Assembly: GCA_023663135.1 (NCBI GenBank)
Contig: JAMPIE010000008.1
Location: 1-64,000 of the forward strand
Source: Alloprevotella sp.
GTDB taxonomy: Bacteria > Bacteroidota > Bacteroidia > Bacteroidales > Muribaculaceae
Direction of reading: 5' to 3'
DNA: 64,000 nt
Part shown: piece by piece, positions 1 through 6,803 of the stretch
Layout of the letters: each line of letters opens with the position of its first letter
How positions within the stretch are numbered: the first letter of the stretch is position 1
Translations under genes and position numbers: made by a program
The notes under the pieces: generated by a model
The model's database searches: none
Seen by the model: only the letters and a program-made list of their open reading frames with translations
What the model was told of the DNA's origin: nothing

Positions 1-183
1 TGGGCTCAGGCTTGGGCTCAGGCTTGGGCTCAGGCTTGGGCTCAGGCTTGGGCTCAGGCTTGGGCTCCGGCTTGGGCTCCGGCTTGGGCTCAGGCTTGGG
101 CTCCGGCTTGGGCTCCGGCTTGGGAGCGGGCTTGGGCTCCGGCTTGGGCTCCGGCTTGGGCTCCGGCTTGGGAGCGGGCTTGC
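1..183 (-). repeat. 12-bp tandem repeat coding for Lys-Pro-Glu-Pro units in infB
   Basis: About fifteen 12-base units of the form GAGCCCAAGCCK on the coding strand encode successive KPEP units, with a few alanine variants (KPAP). The array continues past the left edge, so its full length is unknown. The period is a multiple of three, so copy-number change would keep the reading frame. A charged, proline-rich linker between the N-terminal domain and the G domain is usual for IF-2, but near-identical DNA repeats suggest recent expansion. Confidence 0.9.
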
Positions 184-571
184 GCACCGGATTGCCGTGG
201 GCATCAAGCTCGATATGGCCGAGAATGCGCACTCCGCCTGTTGATGGCTGGGGGGTCGATGTCGTTGCGGCTTGCTGCGGCTGATGCCCTGTGGGTGCTG
301 CCCCGCTCACGCCTCCGGCCTTGACGGCGGCCTTGCCTGACGGGGTCTCTTGCTCCGGCTGGCGCGCTGGCGGTGCCATGATTTCGGCGGCGAGAGCCTG
401 GGCGTCGGCGGCCGGTTTATATTCTTTGATGAGGAGCATCACGGCCTTCTCATCGACTCGCGTATTGGGGTTGGAGTCAATGGCTATCCCTTTCTGTTCA
501 AGGAAGCCAACAGCGGTGGATAATCCGATGTTGAGGGCGCGAGCCACTTTGCTAATTTTTGTTCTCGGCAT
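1..571 (-). CDS. infB: Translation initiation factor IF-2, N-terminal part (runs off the left edge)
   Basis: IF-2 brings initiator tRNA to the 30S subunit and is a GTPase; only its N-terminal region lies in the window. The protein starts MPRTKISKVARALNIG, the small N-terminal domain usual for Bacteroidetes IF-2, continues through a linker, and then enters a long run of alternating Lys-Pro and Glu-Pro residues (about residue 130 onward) that reaches the window edge. The GTPase domain is outside. It is the third gene after rimP and nusA, 84 bases downstream of nusA on the same strand. The identification rests on the N-terminal domain and the operon order; the catalytic part cannot be checked. 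Confidence 0.93.
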   Translation of the reverse strand, partial: MPRTKISKVARALNIGLSTAVGFLEQKGIAIDSNPNTRVDEKAVMLLIKEYKPAADAQALAAEIMAPPARQPEQETPSGKAAVKAGGVSGAAPTGHQPQQAATTSTPQPSTGGVRILGHIELDAHGNPVRKPAPKPEPKPEPKPEPKPAPKPEPKPEPKPEPKPEPKPEPKPEPKPEPKPEPKPEPKPEP

Positions 572-655
572 ATATTGTTTTAGGAGATAATGCTTTTGTT
601 TGATTGAGGTTAGGGAAGCGAAAGGTGGGAGATGGGGCGCGTTGCCCCGGGGCTA

Positions 656-2029
656 TTATTTGGCTTCCGGCTCCTCTGTCAGGGCATCGGCGGCCTCGGC
701 CAGGTCGGCGGCAGGGTCGCCCTCGGTGGCGCAGGAGTCGGTCTGCGCCTCGTCGGTTGGCTCCTCTTCCTCTTCGTCGGCATATTCGTCGTGGAGTATC
801 TGGAGCACTTGGTCTACGGTCTCTTCCTCCAGGTCGGCCTTGTCGATGAGGTCTTGTCGGGGGGTGGAGAGGACGCTCTTGGCTGTGAGGCACCCGATGT
901 TTTTGAGGGCGTCTATCACCCAGCCCTCGATGTCGTCTTTGAAGTCGTCGAGGTAGATGTCGTCGTCATACATCTCGTCGGTCTCGCGGTATACGTCGAT
1001 GTTATAGCCGGTGAGCTTCGAGGCCAGCTTGATGTTCAGCCCCCCTTTGCCTATGGCCAGACTCACCTGATCGGGGCGCAGGAACACTTCGGCGCGCTTC
1101 CCCTCTTCGTCAGTGCGTATATTGCTTATCTTCGCGGGGGCTAAGGCGCGGGCTATGAACACTTCGGGGTTGGCCGTCCAGCTTATCACGTCGATGTTTT
1201 CGTTGTGGAGCTCATGGACTATGCCATGGATGCGCGATCCCTTCGGGCCCACGCAGGCGCCGACGGGGTCGATGCGGTCGTCATAGCTCTGCACTGCCAC
1301 CTTGGCTCTCTCGCCCGGGATGCGGGCCACGGCCTTGATCGATATCAGACCCTCGGCTATCTCCGGCACTTCCAGTTCAAACAGGCGGCGGAGGAAGTCG
1401 GGCGATGTGCGGCTCACCGTTATCTTCGGGTTGTTGTTCTTGTTGTCCACCTGTGCCACTACGGCTCTGACTGTCTCCCCCTTGCGGAAGTAGTCGCCGG
1501 GGATGCTCTCGCTCTTGGGCAGCAGCAGCTCGTTTTTCTCGTCGTCGAGCAGGAGGGTCTCGCGTGTCCAGGTCTGATACACTTCGCCGGTCACCAACTG
1601 CCCCTCAAGCTCTGAGAATTTTGCATAGATGGCCTCTTTCTGCAATTCCAATATCTTGCTTTGGAGCGTCTGGCGCAGGTTGAGGATGGCGCGGCGTCCA
1701 AAGTTGGCAAAGATGATTTCGCGGGTGTGCTCATCGCCGATCTCACACTCGGGGTCGCCGTCGGCATGGGCGTCTGAGAGGCTTATCTCAAGGTTGGGGT
1801 TTTTCACGGCGCCGTCGGCCACCACTTCAAGGTTCTGGAATATCTGGACGTCGCCCTTGTCGGGGTTCATGATCACGTCAAGGTTCTCGTCTGTCCCAAA
1901 CATCTTGGAGAGCACGCTGCGAAACGACTCTTCAAGGACGGAGATCATCGTCGTCTTGTCGATGTTTTTCAGCTCTTTGAATTCGGCAAAGCGCTCCACC
2001 ATGTTGGGCGCGTCGGTCTTCTTGGCCAT
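656..2029 (-). CDS. nusA: Transcription termination/antitermination factor NusA
   Basis: NusA binds RNA polymerase and nascent RNA and modulates pausing, termination and antitermination. The 457-residue protein has the usual plan: an N-terminal RNAP-binding domain (about 1-125), an S1 domain (about 130-205), and two KH domains, with VGPKGSRIHGIV in KH1 and SLAIGKGGLNIKLASKLTG in KH2. A strongly acidic Glu-rich tail covers the last 50 or so residues. It sits 64 bases downstream of rimP and 84 bases upstream of infB, the conserved rimP-nusA-infB order. The two repeat domains found at the C terminus of the E. coli protein are largely replaced by the acidic tail. Confidence 0.97.
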   Translation of the reverse strand: MAKKTDAPNMVERFAEFKELKNIDKTTMISVLEESFRSVLSKMFGTDENLDVIMNPDKGDVQIFQNLEVVADGAVKNPNLEISLSDAHADGDPECEIGDEHTREIIFANFGRRAILNLRQTLQSKILELQKEAIYAKFSELEGQLVTGEVYQTWTRETLLLDDEKNELLLPKSESIPGDYFRKGETVRAVVAQVDNKNNNPKITVSRTSPDFLRRLFELEVPEIAEGLISIKAVARIPGERAKVAVQSYDDRIDPVGACVGPKGSRIHGIVHELHNENIDVISWTANPEVFIARALAPAKISNIRTDEEGKRAEVFLRPDQVSLAIGKGGLNIKLASKLTGYNIDVYRETDEMYDDDIYLDDFKDDIEGWVIDALKNIGCLTAKSVLSTPRQDLIDKADLEEETVDQVLQILHDEYADEEEEEPTDEAQTDSCATEGDPAADLAEAADALTEEPEAK

Positions 2030-2093
2030 ATATTTTTGTGTAGGGGGTTGTTTTTGTTGTTTGTTGGTCTATCGTCGGAGCGGGCCGTGGGCC

Positions 2094-2576
2094 TCACTTA
2101 AATTTTATGTCATAGGTGATTGTCTTTACGTCGGCGGGGCGGAGCGTCAGCTCTCTCTCCACCGTTACGGGGCGTTTCTTCCCCGGCTCTTTCACCTTCT
2201 CGGCCACGGCTACGGTAAACGGAAAGTCCATCCCTTCACCCTCGCCTATCGCCTCAAGGCGCCCGTGGAGCTTCTTGCCGTCGCGGGTGAGGATCTCCAC
2301 GTCGTTGCCAAGGTTTTTTTCATACTGCCCTCTCACCTTGAAGGGCGCGGTCAGGCCGGCCGAGCCCACCTCAAGCTCATAGTCCTCCCGGTCGCGGTCA
2401 AAGCGGGCTTCGATGGCGCGAGTCAGCCTCACACACTCGTCCAGGTCAACCCCCGTCAGTGAGTCTATCTCGACTACGATGCGGTTGTCCCCCGAGACGC
2501 TGAGGTCTACTATGAAGGCGTCGGTCATCTCAATCTCTTGCTCTATGGCCTGGCGCAGGAGTGTCTGGTCTATCAT
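2094..2576 (-). CDS. rimP: Ribosome maturation factor RimP
   Basis: RimP assists maturation of the 30S subunit. The protein is 160 residues, about the family length, with the typical central segment (VVEIDSLTGVDLDECVRLTR followed by YELEVGSAGL) of the N-terminal alpha/beta domain and a C-terminal SH3-like barrel. It is the first gene of the rimP-nusA-infB operon. A strong promoter lies about 90 bases upstream and a terminator-like hairpin lies between that promoter and the start codon, suggesting transcriptional control of the whole operon. Confidence 0.95.
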   Translation of the reverse strand: MIDQTLLRQAIEQEIEMTDAFIVDLSVSGDNRIVVEIDSLTGVDLDECVRLTRAIEARFDRDREDYELEVGSAGLTAPFKVRGQYEKNLGNDVEILTRDGKKLHGRLEAIGEGEGMDFPFTVAVAEKVKEPGKKRPVTVERELTLRPADVKTITYDIKFK

Positions 2577-2626
2577 TGGTTGATTTCGTTGGGCTGGTTA
2601 TGCTTGGTGACTTTACGCAAACAAAA

Positions 2627-2650
2627 GGAGGAAGCTCGCTGGCTCCCTCC
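2627..2650 (-). promoter_or_regulatory. Terminator-like hairpin in the rimP-nusA-infB leader
   Basis: On the minus strand a 9-bp stem (GGAGGGAGC pairing with GCTTCCTCC, one G-T wobble) with a 6-base loop is followed at once by TTTTGTTTG. It begins roughly 10 bases after the expected start of transcription and ends about 50 bases before the rimP start codon. The shape is that of an intrinsic terminator placed inside a leader, so attenuation is possible. That function is inference. Confidence 0.55.
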
Positions 2651-2665
2651 GGTTGCTTGATGGCG

Positions 2666-2697
2666 CAAAGATAGTCAATATGCGCGAGATGTACAAA
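2666..2697 (-). promoter_or_regulatory. Bacteroidetes-type promoter of rimP-nusA-infB
   Basis: Minus strand reads TTTG, 20 bases, TATCTTTG, an exact match to the -33/-7 consensus of the Bacteroidetes primary sigma factor. The -7 element occupies 2666-2673 and the -33 element 2694-2697. Confidence 0.85.
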
Positions 2698-2807
2698 CGC
2701 CTCGCCCCGCCCTCCCCTTTTCTACCCCCATGTCGAAGCGCTTATTAACAATGTTTAATATAATTTAGCCGATGTGGGCAGGCTCGATGCCCATTGACCT
2801 TCGTCTG

Positions 2808-2853
2808 AAAAAAACACGCTGCCCCACGCCTCTCTGACGGGCGCGGGGCAGTG
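2808..2853 (-). terminator. Intrinsic terminator of the secreted-protein gene at 2876-4255
   Basis: Minus strand: a GC-rich stem (CTGCCCCGCGCC with GGCGTGGGGCAG, 9-base loop) followed after four bases by seven T. It lies 23 bases after the stop codon. Confidence 0.85.
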
Positions 2854-2875
2854 ATATTAGGGTCTATCGGTTGGC

Positions 2876-4255
2876 TTAGCGAACGAGCACCTTAACGGCC
2901 TGGTTGCCCTGACGACGGATGTAGAGGCCGGGGCCGGCTGTCTCGGGGTTAACGCGGACACCCTGGATGTTGAAGTATTCAACGGGGGCGTTCTCGTTGT
3001 TGATCATCACCTTCTCTACGCCGGCGGGATCGGTTACGGTGAGGTTGAATGCTGCACCACCATCGGTAACATTGTAGGTTACAACCATAACGGCAGAACC
3101 ATCAATTACCATTGCCCATTCAACGGCGGGAGTCTCGCCTTCGGCGGGAGTTACAACGGAGGAGAACACTACACCGGCGTTGTTGGTCATGCGGAAGGAG
3201 GCGTTGAACACGGAGGCTTCGGTTGCATCCTCAGTCACAGAGAGACGTGCGTTCTTCGCAACGGGCATCTTGAGATAGAGGTTGTTGGCGAAGTTCTTGA
3301 GGAGGAAACCACCTTCTGCTTCTACGGCTGTCCAGTAAGCGCGGCCGAGGGGCTCGGCCATGAGGGTAACGCCAATAGAGTCGGTGGCCATCTCTTCAGC
3401 GCACACATAGGTGTTCTTTTTCTTCTCATTGGCAGCACGTGAGCCCTGCATAGCGAAGGTAGCGCCTACGATGTTTTTCTTAACGAGGTCGGTAGCCTCA
3501 GCTACTACGGAGTTGAGTATCTCGTTGATGGCAGCCTCGGTGGGATTCTCGAGGGCGTTTATCTGATCGGCTACACCATCATATAGGGGAGCAGTCCAAG
3601 GAGAAGCGGTCTTGAGGGCGGCTGCTGCTGCAAGGCCGTTGCTCTTGATGGGGCCGGCGTGGAGGGTGATCCAAGCTTCGTTCACGGTCTCCCAGTTGGC
3701 CTCGGAGGTGGCGTTTTTGTCTACGGGAACGAAGCTCCATGTAGTGCCTTCCCAGTCGTTTGCAGCGGGAATCCATCCGCCTGACAGGCCGGCACCGCTG
3801 CTGGCCTTATCAAGGCAGGAAGTGCCGGCAAAAGGATTCTCAGAGGAGATTGTGAGGCCATTTTCATTTACTCCGTTGGGGAGGAGATACCATACGCAGG
3901 CTTCGGTGGTGTTGAGCTCCACCTTGTAGCTCTTGCCGAGGGCGGGCTGCTCATCGGCCCAGTCGGCATCATAGAGGCCGTAGTTGCAGATGTAGTAGGT
4001 GCCTTCCTCTGCGCCGGCGAGGAGATACCACATGGCGGTCTCGGGCACTTCGTTATTTACGGTATTGGCAGCTACTTCAGTTTCTGTGCCGTTAAGGATG
4101 GCGGCACCTTTGTTCATGCCACGATAGGACGAGATGGCATAGAGCTTGGCGTCGTCGCGTGAGGTCGACACCTCAGGCATGGCGTTGGGGGCCACGGCTG
4201 ATGCGGCGGCGGCTCCTGCCATCAGCAGAGAGAGACAGAGAGTAAATTTTTTCAT
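2876..4255 (-). CDS. Secreted protein of unknown function with a Bacteroidales-type C-terminal tail
   Basis: 459 residues. The N terminus (MKKFTLCLSLLMAGAAAASA) is a clear Sec signal peptide. The C terminus carries a short conserved tail (VEYFNIQGVRVNPETAGPG, then GLYIRRQGNQAVKVLV) seen on many exported proteins of Bacteroides, Prevotella and Muribaculaceae and resembling type IX secretion tails; whether it acts as a sorting signal is not known from sequence. The middle has several segments of the form MWYLL/YICNY, suggesting beta-rich repeats, but I recognise no catalytic family. It stands alone, with its own terminator and a probable promoter (TATTTTTG on the minus strand at 4329-4336). Confidence 0.8.
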   Translation of the reverse strand: MKKFTLCLSLLMAGAAAASAVAPNAMPEVSTSRDDAKLYAISSYRGMNKGAAILNGTETEVAANTVNNEVPETAMWYLLAGAEEGTYYICNYGLYDADWADEQPALGKSYKVELNTTEACVWYLLPNGVNENGLTISSENPFAGTSCLDKASSGAGLSGGWIPAANDWEGTTWSFVPVDKNATSEANWETVNEAWITLHAGPIKSNGLAAAAALKTASPWTAPLYDGVADQINALENPTEAAINEILNSVVAEATDLVKKNIVGATFAMQGSRAANEKKKNTYVCAEEMATDSIGVTLMAEPLGRAYWTAVEAEGGFLLKNFANNLYLKMPVAKNARLSVTEDATEASVFNASFRMTNNAGVVFSSVVTPAEGETPAVEWAMVIDGSAVMVVTYNVTDGGAAFNLTVTDPAGVEKVMINNENAPVEYFNIQGVRVNPETAGPGLYIRRQGNQAVKVLVR

Positions 4256-4328
4256 GAAAAAACGTTAGAGGTTATTGTAATGTGTTGATTTCTTGGATGG
4301 ATGAAGCACTTGTGAGCACTATTGGCCG

Positions 4329-4336
4329 CAAAAATA
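4329..4336 (-). promoter_or_regulatory. Probable -7 element for the secreted-protein gene
   Basis: Minus strand TATTTTTG fits TAnnTTTG and lies 74 bases upstream of the start codon at 4255. No good TTTG is seen at the -33 distance, so the call is tentative. Confidence 0.45.
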
Positions 4337-4393
4337 ATTATAATTGATTTTGGCGGTTCATGCCCCTGTGTTAAAATTAGTTAAAGATTTGAA

Positions 4394-4435
4394 AATGGGA
4401 GGGGAGGGCCATCCCCGCTTCCGGGAATGACCCTC
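4394..4435 (-). terminator. Intrinsic terminator of galE
   Basis: Minus strand: a 14-bp stem with two G-T wobbles (GAGGGTCATTCCCG with CGGGGATGGCCCTC) and a 4-base GAAG loop, then CCCTCCCATTTTC. It begins about 25 bases after the galE stop codon. Confidence 0.75.
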
Positions 4436-4460
4436 CTGAGAGGTTATCTCTTGTGGCGGC

Positions 4461-5498
4461 TTACATGATGCCGCGCTCGCGCAGCTTGCACTGCCATGCC
4501 CAGGCTGAGCGCATGGTGTCGGCCAGGGGGGTGTCAGCCTTCCAGCCCAGCACTTCGTTGGCATGCGACGGATTGCCCCACACCTTCTCGATGTCGCCGG
4601 CGCGGCGCCCTACTATTTTATAAGGCACCTTCACTCCGGTGGCTTCCTGGAAAGTGTTGATCAGCTCAAGGACTGACACTCCGTTGCCCGTGCCGAGGTT
4701 GTAGATCTCAATCGGAGCGGCCTCGGGGTTCTCAAGCATGCGGTCCATAGCCTTAACGTGGGCTTTAGCCAGGTCTACGACGTTGATAAAGTCTCGGATA
4801 CATGAGCCGTCGGGGGTGGGATAGTCATCGCCAAACACGCTCAGCTCCTTGCGGATGCCGATAGCTGTCTGAGTGATGAAGGGGATGAGGTTTTGGGGCA
4901 CTCCGTTGGGCAGCTCGCCTATCTCAGCCGAGGGATGTGCGCCGACAGGGTTGAAGTAGCGCAGGATGACGCTCTTGAAGGGCGCGCCGGCGTTGACCAC
5001 GTCTGTGATTATCTCCTCGCTTATCTGCTTGGTGTTGCCATAAGGCGAGGTGGCCTTCTTAATCGGGCTCTGCTCTGTAACGGGGTTTACGTCGGGCTCG
5101 CCATAGACTGTGCACGACGAGGAGAAGACGATACCCTTCACTCCGTTGGGCCCCATCAGGTCGAGCAGGTTCATGAGCGTATTGAGGTTGTTGCGATAAT
5201 AGAGGATAGGCTTCTCCATCGACTCGCCGACGGCCTTTGAGGCTGCAAAGTTGATGATGCCGCGGATGTCGGGATACTTGGCAAAGAGGGCCTTGAGCGC
5301 GTCGAGGTCGGTGCAGTCGGCCTCCACGAAGTCGGGCTTGATGCCGGTGATGCGCTCTATGCCGTCGAGCACTTCCTTGTTGGAGTTGGAGAGATTGTCA
5401 ATGATTACGACGGGATAGCCGGCGTTCTGGAGCTCGACGGTGGTGTGGGAGCCAATGTAGCCCGTGCCACCGGTGACGAGTATTCTCGGTTTGCTCAT
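4461..5498 (-). CDS. galE: UDP-glucose 4-epimerase
   Basis: Interconverts UDP-glucose and UDP-galactose in the cytosol, linking galactose use (note the beta-galactosidase at 11.4 kb) with glycan synthesis. The 345-residue protein has the NAD-binding GGTGYIGS motif at residues 9-16, the catalytic serine region VFSSSCTVYG, and the Tyr-x3-Lys pair in SPYGNTK, followed by the usual PVGAHPS and GDDYPTPDGSCIRDFI segments. Length is normal for the family. It has its own promoter and terminator. Confidence 0.97.
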   Translation of the reverse strand: MSKPRILVTGGTGYIGSHTTVELQNAGYPVVIIDNLSNSNKEVLDGIERITGIKPDFVEADCTDLDALKALFAKYPDIRGIINFAASKAVGESMEKPILYYRNNLNTLMNLLDLMGPNGVKGIVFSSSCTVYGEPDVNPVTEQSPIKKATSPYGNTKQISEEIITDVVNAGAPFKSVILRYFNPVGAHPSAEIGELPNGVPQNLIPFITQTAIGIRKELSVFGDDYPTPDGSCIRDFINVVDLAKAHVKAMDRMLENPEAAPIEIYNLGTGNGVSVLELINTFQEATGVKVPYKIVGRRAGDIEKVWGNPSHANEVLGWKADTPLADTMRSAWAWQCKLRERGIM

Positions 5499-5583
5499 GA
5501 TTATATATAAGGTGTTAGTGTTATATGCGAGGATAATCTTGCGACGGAAGAGAAGGATTATCGTGTCGAGGAGGAGATTGCCG

Positions 5584-5615
5584 CAAATTTACGCTTTTGC
5601 CCCCAATACTCCAAA
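5584..5615 (-). promoter_or_regulatory. Bacteroidetes-type promoter of galE
   Basis: Minus strand TTTG, 20 bases, TAAATTTG; -7 at 5584-5591 and -33 at 5612-5615, about 90 bases upstream of the galE start codon. Confidence 0.8.
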
Positions 5616-5640
5616 AAAATCTTCCGGGCCGCCCGGCATA

Positions 5641-5666
5641 TCAGACCTGTCTGACCTGTCTGACTC
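5641..5666. repeat. Short 9-bp tandem repeat (CTGTCTGAC family)
   Basis: Two full copies of CTGTCTGAC preceded by a partial unit. The same 9-mer family forms a longer array at 30096-30147, also intergenic. Confidence 0.7.
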
Positions 5667-5753
5667 ACCCTCCCAAAAGGTTGTGCCCATTAACATTTTT
5701 TCATCCCCCAAATGTTAAATTTTACATTTTTTGAAACAATTCTCCCCCCAAGA

Positions 5754-5785
5754 TTTGTTTGTAAGATGAAAAACACCTACATTTG
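5754..5785 (+). promoter_or_regulatory. Bacteroidetes-type promoter of the small membrane protein gene
   Basis: TTTG at 5754-5757, 20 bases, TACATTTG at 5778-5785. Start of transcription should fall near 5792, giving a leader of about 55 bases before the start codon at 5848. Confidence 0.8.
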
Positions 5786-5847
5786 CATCGAATCTAATCA
5801 TCGTTTCATCTCAGGGCTAATCACCCTATTCTATCTTACGCCTAATC

Positions 5848-6033
5848 ATGATGACTACATCTGCAACTTTACAAAGCTCTTTCGCCGCCTCCGAGAAACT
5901 TGACCGCGTCAAGAAGATTGTCATTGCTTCTTTCATCGGCCTCGCCTACATGGCTGCCGGCGCTATGGGCCTCTACCTCATATATGATTTCGGCCAGTCA
6001 GTATCCGCTGACCAGACCGAGATGGTGCGCTGA
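5848..6033 (+). CDS. Small single-pass membrane protein, function unknown
   Basis: 61 residues: a short polar N terminus with basic residues (KLDRVKK), one hydrophobic helix at about residues 24-46 (IVIASFIGLAYMAAGAMGLY), and a short acidic tail. Lys/Arg before the helix predicts an N-in orientation. I do not recognise the family. Support for a real gene comes from the consensus promoter directly upstream and the coherent membrane-protein layout. The start may be either of the two adjacent ATG codons at 5848 and 5851. Confidence 0.6.
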   Translation: MMTTSATLQSSFAASEKLDRVKKIVIASFIGLAYMAAGAMGLYLIYDFGQSVSADQTEMVR

Positions 6034-6188
6034 ACCTCAGCCCACGCTCCGGCGTTTTAACATCGTGACGCCCCTATAAGCGATCGGGTCGCGGATTGCA
6101 CACACACCCCCGCACGCACACACCTCCGCTCCCCAATCACCTTCTTTCGGGCCTCCCGATTTTACACACCTCCTTTATAGTAATCACT

Positions 6189-6575
6189 ATGGAAACAAAC
6201 GCCGCCAACATTGCCGCCACCAAGGCCAAAGCCGCTGCCACCACAGCCCGCGCCGCCGCCGAAGTGAGCGCCGAAGCAGCCAAAGTGGCTGCCAAGGAGG
6301 AGAGCAAGGCTGTCAAGGCCAATGCCTCCAACTCTATCGACAACATACGCGAACAGGCCGCCGACAAAATCAGCGACCTCAAAGATAAGGCCGGCGACAT
6401 CCGCGACCAGGCCGCCGACAAAATCAGCGACCTCCGCGACCAAGCCGCCGACAAAATTGACGACCTCAAAGACCAAGCCGGCTCCCTCGCCGACAAAATC
6501 AAAGACAAGACAGGCGACATTGCCGACTCACTCGGCAACTCCCTCCACAACCTTGCCGACAAGCTCCACAGCTAA
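6189..6575 (+). CDS. Small helical repeat protein (LEA/apolipoprotein-like), function unknown
   Basis: 128 residues, no signal peptide and no membrane segment. The first 55 residues are Ala/Lys-rich; from about residue 55 there are imperfect 11-residue repeats of the type DKISDLRDQAA, alternating acidic, basic and hydrophobic positions, which should form an amphipathic helix. Such composition is seen in LEA-like and apolipoprotein-like stress proteins, but this is resemblance in pattern, not family membership. The start at 6189 is chosen because the upstream extension would be His/Pro-rich and unlike the rest. It lies 155 bases after the small membrane protein and may share its transcript; a strong terminator follows. 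Confidence 0.75.
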   Translation: METNAANIAATKAKAAATTARAAAEVSAEAAKVAAKEESKAVKANASNSIDNIREQAADKISDLKDKAGDIRDQAADKISDLRDQAADKIDDLKDQAGSLADKIKDKTGDIADSLGNSLHNLADKLHS

Positions 6576-6612
6576 TACTCGACCATCACCATCTCTGACG
6601 ACATTATCCCGT

Positions 6613-6654
6613 GGCCGTCGCCGCGAGCGCCCCATGCAGCTCGCGGCGACGGCC
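6613..6654 (+). terminator. Terminator after the helical repeat protein
   Basis: A perfect 16-bp stem (GGCCGTCGCCGCGAGC and its complement) with a 10-base loop, followed by ATTTCT. The T run is short but the stem is unusually strong. Confidence 0.75.
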
Positions 6655-6803
6655 ATTTCTCCCACCCTCCCCGCTTATCGCCTTGAGCAACCCTCCTCCT
6701 TTGCCACAAGGCCAAAGAGATCCAAAAATTACACCCTCAATTGTCAACAATACACGTGAACCAGCCATATTATTAAAGTCGTTATATAGGAAAACGACCA
6801 AAT

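Larger units (their letters stand above)
2577..2875. other. Intergenic region upstream of rimP
   Basis: Holds the rimP leader with its hairpin, the rimP promoter, and the terminator of the neighbouring minus-strand gene. The remaining 2700-2800 stretch is AT-richer and shows no gene. Confidence 0.6.
5499..5847. other. Divergent intergenic region galE / small membrane protein
   Basis: Contains the galE promoter (minus), a short 9-bp tandem repeat at 5641-5666, and the promoter of the small membrane protein (plus, 5754-5785). Short reading frames here have no support and look like chance. Confidence 0.6.

Noticed and set aside
1..183. CRISPR-like short regular repeats at the left edge
   Set aside because: The units are 12 bases, directly adjacent with no spacers, in frame, and encode the KPEP linker of IF-2.
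6778..6798. GTCGTT/AACGAC hairpin just before the adenylation gene as a regulatory element
   Set aside because: A 6-bp stem with an 8-base loop in AT-rich DNA is weak and has no supporting context.
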